A stretch of DNA of 64,000 nucleotides from the NCBI RefSeq assembly GCF_016217785.1, contig NZ_JACRGA010000005.1, forward strand, positions 248,001-312,000. Reading direction: 5' to 3'. The stretch is from Methanobacterium sp. (GTDB lineage Archaea > Methanobacteriota > Methanobacteria > Methanobacteriales > Methanobacteriaceae). This document shows, one piece after another, positions 40,222 through 53,358 of this stretch. Under the pieces are notes generated by a model that ran no database searches, was not told the DNA's origin, and was given only the letters and a program-made list of their open reading frames with translations. Position numbers and translations under genes: made by a program. Position 1 is the first letter of the stretch, and each line of letters opens with the position of its first letter.

Positions 40222-40633
40222 GTGATTAGAATTAGTATGTCTTTACCCCGAAAGTTGCTTAAAGAATTCGATGAGATTCTGCATGATAGGGGTTATAATT
40301 CCAGATCTAAGGGAATTAGAGACGCTCTGGAGGATTACATAATACGTTATCAGTGAATGAATGAGATGGAAGGAGAAAGAATGGGCACGATAGCAGTAAT
40401 ATTCGAATATCACTACACTAGTGTCCTGAAAGATCTTGCAGATATTCAGCATGATTTCCGAGAACAGATAACTGCAGTTATGTGCACAGACATAGGTGAG
40501 AAGTACTGCCAGGAAATTATAGTGGTAAATGAATGTTAAACACATCCGCGACCTCACAGAAAAAATAAAAAGACTCAAAGGTGTAGAGCACGTCAAACTC
40601 ACCAGCACAGTCAGTAAGGCAAACCCTCAATAA
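40222..40633 (+). pseudogene. nikR: NikR-type nickel regulator broken by a stop and a frameshift
   Basis: The first 44 codons (start GTG 40222) encode the ribbon-helix-helix part: IRISMSLPRKLLKEFDEIL, RGYNSRSKGIRDALEDYII. Codon 45 is TGA (40354) where NikR proteins usually have Trp, just before MNEMEGER. The same frame continues as the metal domain (TIAVIFEYHYTSVLKDLADIQHDF) to a second stop at 40537, and the last 34 residues (VKHIRDLTEKIKRLKGVEHVKL) lie in another frame, so about two bases are missing. In the metal site the usual H-x-H is replaced (AVMCTD), leaving Q-H and a later Cys. ATG codons sit at both breaks, so split expression cannot be excluded. Confidence 0.8.
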
Positions 40634-40879
40634 AAGCAGAACATAGGTCTGGGTGCATATAAACTATATTTTTCTTCCTTTCTTTTTTGGTGTAATATTT
40701 TTTTTATTTTTTTGTTCGAATTTGTTTGATCAAAAAAATTAGTTAATCATTTTGTACATTATTCTTTGATTCAAATCATCACATACTCTCTTTGTTCTGT
40801 TCCTGGTGAAATGAATATTAATTTATTCAATTTAATAATTAATTATTAATTATTACGATTTCCTTGACTTTAGCTTTAA
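40634..40879. repeat. Leader region duplicated upstream of cobN1 and cobN2
   Basis: The stretch from about 40673 up to the cobN1 start resembles 45230-45526 upstream of cobN2 over nearly its full length, including a T-rich terminator-like CTTTCTTTTTT, a TAATCATT block, CAxATCATCACATAC and TTCTGTTCCTGGTGAAATGAAT. This shows the cobN2 gene was duplicated with its promoter. No ORF in it. Confidence 0.75.
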
Positions 40880-40912
40880 AATAATAACATAAAATATATA
40901 TGTAGTATTACT
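40880..40912. promoter_or_regulatory. Shared metal-regulon operator, cobN1
   Basis: AATAATA-N19-TATTACT, 47 bp before the cobN1 ATG. The spacer contains ACATA...TATGT, an inner inverted repeat, around a TATA-like AAAATATATATG. A repressor here would block TBP. Confidence 0.7.
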
Positions 40913-40959
40913 ATAAGGGTTCTTGATTATCTTAAAAACATAAAAGGAGGTGAAAAAGT

Positions 40960-43900
40960 ATGAGAAGACAAGTGACAAAACATATGATTCTACTAACAAC
41001 ATGCCTTGTTTTCGCATTAGTGCTATCAGGAACGGTAGCAGCAGAAGATTCACAGGGAGGTGGGCTGGACGATAGTACAACTCTTCAAAGTACTTCTGAA
41101 CAATCAAATAACAACAATTCAGGTTCTTGTGAGGTTGATCCCCGGATTTATGGTGTGATTAAGGAAAATACCACACTGGCTAATGGGGCTACCATAACCA
41201 TCAAGAACCCAACCACCAACGCAATAATTGCCTCTGGAACCACCAATTCCACAGGTGAATATGATATCAGTTTCATATCCAACCTCACAGAGTTCAAGGT
41301 GGAAATCGCCTACTTAACGTATAAGAATTTCACAACCACAGTGACACCAACTGGACTGCCAATACCAACTGCAAATTTGAACCATACCTTCATGCCATCC
41401 CAAATGCTAAAAACAGCTAAAATGGTTGTTGTTATTGGGGGTTATGGATTTAGTCCTCTGCAAAAAATATTGGATGCGTATAAAGAACTAAATCTGGAAG
41501 GATATTACTTTGATCTGAAAGTTTTTTATCAAGCAGATTTAGCATTTGATCCAGCTGCAAGGGAAAGATTTGCCAATGAACTAAAAACAGCCAATATATT
41601 CTTTATGACTTCCGGATTTTCTTCAACCCAACCACAATCATTTACAGAAATTACACAATTAATAGATAGTTCTCTACCCAACGATGCTACAATAGTTCAG
41701 ACTGGCGCCTACTATCTTGGTTCAAGGAATAAAACAACCTATTCCTATGGATTTGGAGGTAGTTACAGTAAAACAACCATTAAAAAAGTCTTTTTGCATA
41801 TTCTAAAACTCGGTGGAACAATAAGCAATTCAACAAACACCACATTTACTCCTGAAGCGGGTGAAGACCTAATGTACCATCCAGATGCCAGTACGACATT
41901 CAAAAATCTCACTGAATATATGCAATGGTACACCGCAGCAGGCAAACTAAAACCAAATGGAATATGGATTGGATTTGCATTTGATTATGTAAACATTCTG
42001 ACTGGGGATCTAAAAGTTATGGATGCTATTATCCGTGACTTAGAATCAAAAGGAATTAATGTAATTCCTTTAGGCCAATGCACACCATTAAGCCACACAG
42101 GACAAGAACAGTTTGACATATACCGTGATGCTTTCTACATGAATGGCACACCCCTAATAAGTGCTCTGATTGTTCAAAGCCATTCAAGTGGAATTCCCAG
42201 AAGCATTAACATGTACAAAGAGATGAACATTCCAATTATTGGAGCAATGATGATCGGTCAGACCACCCTCGCAGATTACCTTAAAAACAGTACAGGAATA
42301 ACCGGCGGATATGAACTGAACTTATGGACTATCGGCCCAGAACTCGCTGGACGTGTGGGTAATGTACTGGTCGGTGGACTGGAAGTACTTGGAGTAGACG
42401 AGATGACCGGTATGGAGATAAAACTATTTACCCCCTATCAACCCGGTGTAACTCAACTGTGTAATATGGCGATTGCCTGGGGCAATCTGAAAAAAGAAGT
42501 TAATTCTTTGAAGAAACTGGCTTTGGTCTACATTGACAACACTCACGATGAAACAATGCCCGTGGCTGCCGGTTTGAATCTTCCAGAAAGTCTCAGTAAC
42601 ATAATAGCAGCTCTCACAGCCAGCGGATATAACTTGGGTTCCTACGGAAACATAAATGCTACTGAACTACTGGCTCTCATTAATGATCATGGACGAAACC
42701 CACTCAATTACACTCAGAACGACTTATTAAACCTGATTCAAAAAGGAGCAATAACCATTACTAAGGAAGAGTATCTACAATGGTATTCGCAACTTCCCAG
42801 CTCCCTAAGGACACAGGTTGAAGCTGTATGGGGTCCTGCTCCTGGAAACATGATGGTTTATCAGGATAAGATTGTCATTCCAGGTATGATTCTGGGCAAT
42901 GTATTCCTTGGACCGCAACCAATCTGGAAGTGGAATGGAACAATATCCAGTCTTTATGACAGTGAAAACTTACCGCCAACTCATCAGTACATAGCATTCT
43001 ACCTTTGGATGCAGAATAAGTTCCAGGCCGATGCATATGTACAGGTCGGTGACCATGGTACTCTTGAGCTTCTACCTGGACACAGTCTTGGGATGACAGC
43101 TGATGACTGGCCTAACACTCTCATCGGGTACATGCCACACATCTACATCCGAAACATGGCTGGAGAAGATGCAACAGCATCCAAAAGAAGAGCATACGCA
43201 TTAATAATCACTCACCTAACGCCTGCTGTGGCAAACACACAGTTATACGGCAGCCTGGGAGAAATGCACGATCTTTTAACTTCATATCAGGATGCTTATG
43301 ATCGCAATGACACTGATCGGATGGCCGCATTAAAACCTCAGATACTAAACAAAGTCAACAGTGAACCCGGATTAAGTGAAAGGCTGGGAATAACTTCAAC
43401 CACCAGTTTTGGGCTGGTATTTAACAAGGTGCATGACTATCTCCACACTATAATGAGTGAGGTCACAACTTATGGTTTACACACCTTTGGTGAGTTACCT
43501 GACAATGAAACACTGGAGAAATTCATTGATGCTATAATTGCCTTTGATCCTGTAAACAGAACCAGTAGAAGGGATGAAATACATAACTTACTCGTACAAA
43601 GTGCTTCTAATGAAATGAATTCATTTTTAAGTGCTTTAAGTGGGGGGTACATTGTTCCTGGAACTGCTGGAGACCCAGTACGTTCATTGGATTCATTACC
43701 TGCAGGACGAAATAAGTACACTTTCGACCCTAGAAAGGTTCCAGATGCTGCAGCTATGACAATTGGGGGTAGCACCACTGAAACCATGCTTCAGCGTTAC
43801 AAGGAAACACACGGTAATAACACCTACCCTGAAACAGTGGCTGTTCCCGTTAGTGGGGGAGAGGTAATGCTCACTTATGGTCAGAGCATAGCCAGTATAT

Positions 43901-45219
43901 TCTATTTATTAGGTGTAAAACCAGTATACAGCAGCGGCATGGTTGTAGGTGTGGACGTAATCCCATTAAGTACTCTGGGAAGACCTAGAATAGACATATT
44001 AATCCAGGCTTCATCTAGTCTACGGGATGCATGTCCAGATGTCGTTCGTTTAATTGATGAGGCCTTAGAAAAAGTAGCACTTTTAAATGAATCTACAGAA
44101 TTGAATTACGTCAGAAAACACTACCTAGAAGCAATGCCTGCACTGGAAGCAGAGCTCAAGGCAGATGGGAAAAGTGATGCCGATGCTAAGGTTATGGCTG
44201 AGAGATTAGCAAGAGCAAGGATATTTGGCCTGCCACCAGGTGCTGATCCACACGGGGTGGGAGTCGCAAGACTAATGAACTCCGATTCATGGACAGAAGA
44301 GGAATTAGCAGAAACATATCTGGAATATAACTCCTATGTCTATGGGAATAACTTGGATGGAATATCAGGCACCTATGGTCGAATTATCATGGAAAAACTG
44401 CTGAAAACTGTGGACACAACGATGGTTGTAAGTCCCAGTGGTATTTCAGGGCAACACGCTTACTTTGGTTCAGCAACCATAAGTAGTGTGGTAAAATACT
44501 TAACCAACAGGGATATAGACAGCTTTATAATCGTACCTCAAGGTTCCAAGGTTTTAACCTTAAAGGAATCTATGTATGACGACTTGACCTTAACTCTGTT
44601 CAACCCCTCTTGGAGAGATGCACTCTTAAGAGAAGGTCCTTCTGGCGGTGCAACTATTGCTCTTAGGATTAGGGGTCTTTTCCGTACAGATGCTCTGAAA
44701 GATATTGTTAGCACTGCATCCTGGCAGAGAATTGCTAATGACTACTTGTTTAACAGCAACATCTTCAGTCAGTTCAGCTCTGATCAGCAGAAAATGATTG
44801 CAAATGCAATTTACCAGGCTAATCAGCGTGGTATGATGCAACTTTCATCAAGTCAGGCTGATCAGTTGTCGCAGATGTTGGGTGTGCCTGTTAATGGTAT
44901 GACTACCACTACCACATCTACATCTACATCTACTGGTGGGCAATCATCGTCTGCAAGTCCTGGTTCTGTTGGCCAATCTTCTGCTGGTGTGAGTTATCAG
45001 GCCAGTTCCGCTGGTGCGAGTTCTGAGGTCTCTGCTGATACATCTGAAGCTGGTGATCAATCTGGAGGTGAAACTGGGAAATCATATGAGGTTTCCAAAG
45101 CCACTCCTCAGGGAGCGGAGGATACTCCTTGGGGTATGTATGCCATTGTTGGAATCGTTTCTGTACTAGCTCTAGCTGGTGTTGGATTCTTCTTCAAGGG
45201 CAATAAGTTTGGTCAATAA
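40960..45219 (+). CDS. Secreted, membrane-anchored CobN-like chelatase family protein 1
   Basis: This 1419-residue protein has a signal peptide (about 1-28), mature start AEDSQGGG, a small beta domain at about 50-125 (carboxypeptidase-regulatory-like), the CobN/BchH-like body, an S/T-rich stalk (about 1310-1375) and a C-terminal helix YAIVGIVSVLALAGVGFFF plus KGNKFGQ. CobN motifs include GDHGTLELLPGH (H699), ASKRRAYALIITHLTPA and IFGLPPGADPHGVG. The late GHG and CCHHTC motifs of other family members are missing. Cytoplasmic CobN inserts cobalt into a corrin ring; this one faces outside, so it may bind, load or strip a metal tetrapyrrole. GGAGGTG site. Confidence 0.82.
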   Translation: MRRQVTKHMILLTTCLVFALVLSGTVAAEDSQGGGLDDSTTLQSTSEQSNNNNSGSCEVDPRIYGVIKENTTLANGATITIKNPTTNAIIASGTTNSTGEYDISFISNLTEFKVEIAYLTYKNFTTTVTPTGLPIPTANLNHTFMPSQMLKTAKMVVVIGGYGFSPLQKILDAYKELNLEGYYFDLKVFYQADLAFDPAARERFANELKTANIFFMTSGFSSTQPQSFTEITQLIDSSLPNDATIVQTGAYYLGSRNKTTYSYGFGGSYSKTTIKKVFLHILKLGGTISNSTNTTFTPEAGEDLMYHPDASTTFKNLTEYMQWYTAAGKLKPNGIWIGFAFDYVNILTGDLKVMDAIIRDLESKGINVIPLGQCTPLSHTGQEQFDIYRDAFYMNGTPLISALIVQSHSSGIPRSINMYKEMNIPIIGAMMIGQTTLADYLKNSTGITGGYELNLWTIGPELAGRVGNVLVGGLEVLGVDEMTGMEIKLFTPYQPGVTQLCNMAIAWGNLKKEVNSLKKLALVYIDNTHDETMPVAAGLNLPESLSNIIAALTASGYNLGSYGNINATELLALINDHGRNPLNYTQNDLLNLIQKGAITITKEEYLQWYSQLPSSLRTQVEAVWGPAPGNMMVYQDKIVIPGMILGNVFLGPQPIWKWNGTISSLYDSENLPPTHQYIAFYLWMQNKFQADAYVQVGDHGTLELLPGHSLGMTADDWPNTLIGYMPHIYIRNMAGEDATASKRRAYALIITHLTPAVANTQLYGSLGEMHDLLTSYQDAYDRNDTDRMAALKPQILNKVNSEPGLSERLGITSTTSFGLVFNKVHDYLHTIMSEVTTYGLHTFGELPDNETLEKFIDAIIAFDPVNRTSRRDEIHNLLVQSASNEMNSFLSALSGGYIVPGTAGDPVRSLDSLPAGRNKYTFDPRKVPDAAAMTIGGSTTETMLQRYKETHGNNTYPETVAVPVSGGEVMLTYGQSIASIFYLLGVKPVYSSGMVVGVDVIPLSTLGRPRIDILIQASSSLRDACPDVVRLIDEALEKVALLNESTELNYVRKHYLEAMPALEAELKADGKSDADAKVMAERLARARIFGLPPGADPHGVGVARLMNSDSWTEEELAETYLEYNSYVYGNNLDGISGTYGRIIMEKLLKTVDTTMVVSPSGISGQHAYFGSATISSVVKYLTNRDIDSFIIVPQGSKVLTLKESMYDDLTLTLFNPSWRDALLREGPSGGATIALRIRGLFRTDALKDIVSTASWQRIANDYLFNSNIFSQFSSDQQKMIANAIYQANQRGMMQLSSSQADQLSQMLGVPVNGMTTTTTSTSTSTGGQSSSASPGSVGQSSAGVSYQASSAGASSEVSADTSEAGDQSGGETGKSYEVSKATPQGAEDTPWGMYAIVGIVSVLALAGVGFFFKGNKFGQ

Positions 45220-45446
45220 AGAGTAAAATCTTTTTCCCCTTTCTTTTTTTGGGGTAATACTATTTTTTTTTGTTCATTTTTTGTTTGTGTTTGCTGATCA
45301 GAATAATAGCTAATCATTCGGTATATCATTATTTTGATTCATATCATCACATACGGGCTTTCTTCTGTTCCTGGTGAAATGAATTTAATTCATTCAATTT
45401 AATAGTTCATGTTTAAGTATTATGATTTCAATCATTTTGGGAAGTA
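45220..45446. other. Leader of cobN2, copy of the cobN1 leader
   Basis: This gap begins with a T-rich terminator-like run after cobN1 (CTTTTTCCCCTTTCTTTTTTT, near 45230-45250) and continues as the copy of the cobN1 leader described at 40634. No separate gene. Confidence 0.6.
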
Positions 45447-45479
45447 AGTAATAACATAAAACTTATATGTAGTATTACT
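45447..45479. promoter_or_regulatory. Shared metal-regulon operator, cobN2
   Basis: AGTAATA-N19-TATTACT: perfect 7-bp inverted repeat 47 bp before the cobN2 ATG, with inner ACATA/TATGT and a TATA-like CTTATATG between. The best copy of the element in the window. Confidence 0.75.
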
Positions 45480-45526
45480 ACAAAGTTCTGTTGAACATAT
45501 TAATAAACAAAAAGGAGGTGAAAAAG

Positions 45527-48500
45527 ATGAGAAAACAAGTGATTTTACTAGTGACATGCTTTGTTTTCACATTAGCATTATCTGGTGCAGTAGCAGCAGA
45601 AGATTCACAGGGAGGTGGGTTGAACGATAGTACAACTCTTCAAAGTGAACAATCGAATGGTAACAGTAACGGAAGTTCTGTTGGTGATGATCCCAGGATT
45701 TATGGTGTAATCATGAATGATACCACACCAGCAAGTGGGGCTAATATAACCATCAGAAATCCTACTACTGGAGATGTTGTTGCTTTTGGAACCACCAATT
45801 CCACTGGTGAGTATGATATCAGTTTCATATCTAATCTCACCGAGTTCAATGTGAAAATATCCTACTTAACCTATCTGTATACAACCACGGTAACACCTAC
45901 CGGCACACCAGTACTCACTGCAAACCTCAACTATACTTTTGTACCATCCAAAATGCTTAAGGATGTGAAGATGGTTATTTTTGTTGCAGGCAGTAGGGTG
46001 GGAGTGGTTGATAGGGTGATGAATGATGTTTACTTAAGTAGTCTGCTCCCAGAAGGATATTATTTTGATTTGAAAATATTCTCTGAGGATACATTATCCA
46101 CTGATGATACGGTATTACAGAGATTTGCAGAGGAATTAAAAACATCGAACATTTTACTACTGGTCAATATAGGTACCAATACCTTCACAGCCCATTTAGC
46201 ACCCTATGCCCTTCAAATGCCCGCGGGTTCCAAAGTTTACCAGATAGGTGGATCTACCGGTGTTCTCCAGGGTGTAAATGTGACATCATTGTCATATTCA
46301 TCCGCGATCAATGCTAATTTAAGTCCTGAAAACATCAAAAGATCTATGCTTGCAGTGTTAAAACAGTACAATGCCGTTAGCAGCACGATTAATACCACCA
46401 TAATCACATTGCCCACAGAATTTGTATATCACCCTGATACGTCAGATATATTCACTACGAGGGAAGATTATGTCAATTGGTACATCTCCGCAGGAAAATA
46501 CAAAGCAGATGGGCCATGGGTAGCACTGTTATTCCATACTTGGTATTATGGTGCCAATGATCTGGCAGCTTACAATGCTTTGATTTATGCACTGGAAGAA
46601 AGAGGATGCAATGTTATAGTGCCAATTTTTTCCAACTTCATAACCACAGCCAACACATTCTTTTTGGTAAATGGAACACCAGCTATTGATGTCCTCATTA
46701 CTCATTTACACAGTGGTTTAAACGACAATGCCAGTATGGCAATGTTTGAAACACTAAATGTACCTGTTTTAAGTCCAGTGCATGTGTTCCTTCAAGATAC
46801 TCTTGATGGGTATTTAGAATGTAGTAATGGGCTTACTGGTAACGAGTTAACAACCTGGATAATCACTCCAGAAATAGGTGGCCGTATTGAGCCAATATTA
46901 ATTGGAGGATCAAAAAGCGTGGGAGTTGACCCGGTAACTGGTGCAGATATAAAAATGTTCTATCCATATCAACCGGGCATAGACCAGCTGGCTGACCGTG
47001 CCTATGCATGGGGAAGTTTAAAAAATAAATTGAACAGTGAGAAAAAACTAGCGCTGATCTACTTCGACAACACTCATGATGAAGGTATGCCTACGGGTGG
47101 CAGTCTGAATATTGAGGCCAGTTTAACTAATATAGTTAAGACCCTGGCATCAGAAGGATACAACCTGGGATCTCTTAATGTTAACAATTTAACTCCTGAA
47201 ATCTTACTGGAACTTATCAAAGATCATGGCAGCAATCTCGTAAACTACACACAACAAGATCTGGCAGATCTTATCCAGAAAGGCGCACCAACCATGACTG
47301 TGGAAAGATACCTTCAGTTATATAATGCTTTACCCGCAAAACTACGTCAGGAAGTTGAGGCAGTTTGGGGTCCAGCACCTGGAACTTTGATGATCTACAA
47401 TGGTCTGATAGTGTTCCCAGGTATCATGGTGGGCAACATCTTCATGGGCCCACAGCCAATATGGAAATGGAATGGAAGTTCATCCAGCCTGGACAATGAC
47501 ACTCTACCTCCAACTCACCAGTACATTGCCTTTTACCTGTGGCTGCAGGATGATTTTGATGCAGATGCAGTGGTTCACACGGGTGAACACGGTACATTAG
47601 AGTTACTCCCGGGACATACTAGTGGTATGACTGCTGATGACTGGTCAAATACTCTAATTGGAGAAATGCCAAATATCTACATTTACTCTGGTGCCAATGA
47701 CAACGCTAAAAGACGTGCATATGCGGTGATTATCTCTCACTTAACTCCACCTGTTGTTGAATCAACATTGTATGGTAATCTTCTGGAGATGCATGACCTC
47801 ATAAATTCATATATAGAAGCCTACGATACTAACGACACACAAAGAATGAGCCTTATAAAAACTCAGATCTTGACTAAAATCAACAACGAGAATGGATTAA
47901 GTGAAAGACTTGGCATAAATTCCACAACCAACTTTGGAATAGTTATTAACCGGCTGCATGACTATCTGCATGAACTACAAGCATTACTAACTCCATACGG
48001 TCTGCATACCTTTGGAGAACTACCCGACAATGAAACACTAGAAAAGTTCATCAGTGCCATCATAGCTTTCGATCCAACCAATAGGACTGGGCAACATGAT
48101 TATATCCTCAATCTGTTGAATCAGAGTGTGATTAATGAGATGACTTCCTTACTGGATGCTTTAAATGGGGGTTATATCACGCCGGGTGTTGCTGGAGATC
48201 CAGTCCGTGATCTGACATCGTTACCCACCGGAAAAAATGCCTATTCATTCGATCCAAGAAAGGTACCTGATGCATCCGCCACTGCAATAGGTAATGCAGC
48301 TATAGAATCAGTGATACAGCAATATCTAGCAGATAACAATGGAAATTTCCCAGAAACTGTTGGAACATCCATACGTGGAGGGGAAGTAATAAGCACTAAT
48401 GGTGAAAGCATTGCCACAATCTTTTATTTATTGGGTGTAAAACCCGTCTATCTTAGTGGGACTGTGGTGGGAACCGAAGTTATTCCATTGGAGAATTTAA

Positions 48501-49777
48501 CCATAACCATTAATGGTGTAACTTTCCAGAGACCAAGAATTGATGTAATGGTCAGTGCTTCAGTGAGCTTCATAAACGTATGTCCTAATATAATAGAGCT
48601 GATTGACAACGCTATCAAGCAAGTAGCTCTGTTAAACGAGTCTACTGAAATGAATTACGTGCGAAAACATTATTTGGCAATGATGGATCAATTGGAAACA
48701 GAACTATTATCACAGGGAGTAAGTCAGGCTGAGGCAGAAACTCAGGCCGAACGTCTGGCCCGAGCGAGAATATTCGGTTTACCTCCTGGTGCTGATCCTC
48801 ATGCAATGGGAACTGCCCGAATTTTACGTTCTTCTGACACGTGGACTGATGATGAACTAGCAGAAGCTTACCTGGAATATGAATCATATCTCTATGGTGT
48901 GGGATTAAGCGGTATTAATGGACGTTCAGTGATGGAAAAACTGCTCATGACTGTGCAGACCACAATGGTAATAAATCCTCGTGAGACCAACGCCGCAACT
49001 GGACCAACCTACCGTGGCATAACCATGATGGAATTCATGGTCAAACGCATAACCGGTAACACCATAACCAGTTACGTTGTTAACACTGCTAATGCCAGAA
49101 TTGATGGGAATACAGTAACTGGTGTAAATGTGAAAACTTTGAATGAAGCCTTGTATGACAGCATTACCCTGACTCTGTTTAATCCAGTGTGGAGAGAGGG
49201 TATGTTGAAGGAAGGTTCTGCTGGTCAACGACGTATGGCTCTAACCATCCGTACCATGTACACCTTAAACCTCAACGGTGCCATTAATTCTGCTACTTGG
49301 CAACAGATAGCAGATATGTATTTGTTTGGTCAAAATGCGCTCACTGATCCTATGGCAAGGGCAATGATTGCAGATGTACTTTACCAGGTAAATAATCGTG
49401 GTATGACTCAGCTATCATCCAGTCAGGCTGATCAGTTATCGCAGATGTTAGGAGTGCCTGTCAAGGGGCAGACCACAACTACTCCAACCTCTACTACAAG
49501 TGGACAATCAACATCCAGTCCCGGTGTTGCTGGTATCTCATCGGCAGGTGTGACTTCTCAGTCCAGTTCTGCTGGTGTGAGTTCTGAGGTCTCTGCTGAT
49601 ACATCTGAAGCTGGTGATCAATCTGAAGGTGAAACTGGGAAAGCATATGAGGTTTCCAAAGCCACTCCTCAGGGAGCGGAGGATACTCCTTGGGTTATGT
49701 ATGCCCTTGTAGGAATCGTTTCTGTACTAGCTCTAGCTGGTGTTGGATTCTTCTTCAAGGGCAATAAGTTTGGTTAA
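45527..49777 (+). CDS. Secreted, membrane-anchored CobN-like chelatase family protein 2
   Basis: This protein of 1416 residues is the tandem paralogue of CobN1 with the same plan: signal peptide, AEDSQGGG, small beta domain, CobN body, stalk, and the end KGNKFG. It keeps GEHGTLELLPGH (H688), AKRRAYAVIISHLTPP and IFGLPPGADPHAMG; it also lacks the late GHG and CCHHTC motifs. The first 270 residues differ most from CobN1, while the last 100 are nearly identical in sequence, which suggests recent gene conversion or duplication. The ATG at 45527 has GGAGGTG; an earlier in-frame ATG at 45491 has none. Confidence 0.82.
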   Translation: MRKQVILLVTCFVFTLALSGAVAAEDSQGGGLNDSTTLQSEQSNGNSNGSSVGDDPRIYGVIMNDTTPASGANITIRNPTTGDVVAFGTTNSTGEYDISFISNLTEFNVKISYLTYLYTTTVTPTGTPVLTANLNYTFVPSKMLKDVKMVIFVAGSRVGVVDRVMNDVYLSSLLPEGYYFDLKIFSEDTLSTDDTVLQRFAEELKTSNILLLVNIGTNTFTAHLAPYALQMPAGSKVYQIGGSTGVLQGVNVTSLSYSSAINANLSPENIKRSMLAVLKQYNAVSSTINTTIITLPTEFVYHPDTSDIFTTREDYVNWYISAGKYKADGPWVALLFHTWYYGANDLAAYNALIYALEERGCNVIVPIFSNFITTANTFFLVNGTPAIDVLITHLHSGLNDNASMAMFETLNVPVLSPVHVFLQDTLDGYLECSNGLTGNELTTWIITPEIGGRIEPILIGGSKSVGVDPVTGADIKMFYPYQPGIDQLADRAYAWGSLKNKLNSEKKLALIYFDNTHDEGMPTGGSLNIEASLTNIVKTLASEGYNLGSLNVNNLTPEILLELIKDHGSNLVNYTQQDLADLIQKGAPTMTVERYLQLYNALPAKLRQEVEAVWGPAPGTLMIYNGLIVFPGIMVGNIFMGPQPIWKWNGSSSSLDNDTLPPTHQYIAFYLWLQDDFDADAVVHTGEHGTLELLPGHTSGMTADDWSNTLIGEMPNIYIYSGANDNAKRRAYAVIISHLTPPVVESTLYGNLLEMHDLINSYIEAYDTNDTQRMSLIKTQILTKINNENGLSERLGINSTTNFGIVINRLHDYLHELQALLTPYGLHTFGELPDNETLEKFISAIIAFDPTNRTGQHDYILNLLNQSVINEMTSLLDALNGGYITPGVAGDPVRDLTSLPTGKNAYSFDPRKVPDASATAIGNAAIESVIQQYLADNNGNFPETVGTSIRGGEVISTNGESIATIFYLLGVKPVYLSGTVVGTEVIPLENLTITINGVTFQRPRIDVMVSASVSFINVCPNIIELIDNAIKQVALLNESTEMNYVRKHYLAMMDQLETELLSQGVSQAEAETQAERLARARIFGLPPGADPHAMGTARILRSSDTWTDDELAEAYLEYESYLYGVGLSGINGRSVMEKLLMTVQTTMVINPRETNAATGPTYRGITMMEFMVKRITGNTITSYVVNTANARIDGNTVTGVNVKTLNEALYDSITLTLFNPVWREGMLKEGSAGQRRMALTIRTMYTLNLNGAINSATWQQIADMYLFGQNALTDPMARAMIADVLYQVNNRGMTQLSSSQADQLSQMLGVPVKGQTTTTPTSTTSGQSTSSPGVAGISSAGVTSQSSSAGVSSEVSADTSEAGDQSEGETGKAYEVSKATPQGAEDTPWVMYALVGIVSVLALAGVGFFFKGNKFG

Positions 49778-50092
49778 TTAAGAGTAAAAAACAATTTCTC
49801 CCCCTTTCCTTTTTTGGGGTAATTACATATTTATTTTTTATTTTTTCACCAGATTCATTTTTCATGATTTGTTTATTGTAATAACTAATTGTTTCACTAC
49901 ATAATTTTTCATTGTTATATTTATTAAAAATAAATTTTTTTGAGTATATGCTCTTTTTTTTAAATCTAAAAGACTTCAGAGCCTTTTCTTTTAATATGTT
50001 GATATCGTTTGAGTAATAAAAAAAGCAGTTTTAATCAAATTTTGTATGATTATACGTGTTTTTATTACGATTACTTAAAGGGTTTGGCATTT
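49778..50092. other. Intergenic region between cobN2 and the FmdE-like gene
   Basis: A T-rich run (CCCCCTTTCCTTTTTTGGGG, near 49800-49820) resembling those after cobN1 and cobN3 probably ends transcription of cobN2. The rest is AT-rich without recognised features until the operator at 50093. Confidence 0.5.
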
Positions 50093-50125
50093 AGTAATAA
50101 CATAAATCTTATATATCGTATTACG
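50093..50125. promoter_or_regulatory. Shared metal-regulon operator, FmdE-like gene
   Basis: AGTAATA-N19-TATTACG, 83 bp before the ATG at 50209. The spacer begins ACATAAA and holds the TATA-like CTTATATAT, as in cobN1 and cobN2. Confidence 0.72.
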
Positions 50126-50208
50126 GCAATATAAGGTCGTGATGAATATATATTCGATTGAATATGTGTTCAAAAGACAAAATCAAAAACGAAAAAGGAG
50201 GTGAAAAG

Positions 50209-52902
<2,694 letters not shown>

Positions 52903-53358
52903 AAAACCTTTTCCCATTTTTTTCTTTTTTTTACAATTAATGAATTAATTCCCAAAGAAATAAGAAAAAATAATAATTATTTAGAAAATAAATATTTCTC
53001 CTGATGGTGATTTAACTATTTTTAAGGATTTTTAGGACTATACTAAAATTAAAAGATATTAAGGCAGTTTTTTATTGATTAGTTCATTTAACTCACATAA
53101 TAACTAATTTCATTCACTAGTATGTGGTGAATAAGTGGGTAGTTAGGGTTATTGTCAGGTTCATCTGGGGAGCTGGTTTATTTCTGAGAAAAACTTCCAA
53201 GGTAAATCTAATTCCCATTCTTTTTTATTTTTTTTATCTACTTTTCGTTAATTTATTTAATACTAATTATACTTGCTTTAAATTGATTAACAAACCATTT
53301 TTGCCCATAACACCCCTTAGGGGAAGAACTAAGGAATTTAAATATCTCCATGGAAACA
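52903..53358. other. Intergenic region before the feo operon
   Basis: About 450 bp of AT-rich DNA with T-rich runs near 52915-52935 that can end transcription of the FmdE-like gene. An open frame of 82 codons at 53124 has no ribosome binding site and looks non-coding. Nothing else seen. Confidence 0.5.

Noticed and set aside
40243..40608. 121-codon minus-strand frame opposite nikR
   Set aside because: It opposes a recognisable nikR remnant, and its translation matches nothing; the nikR reading explains the region better.
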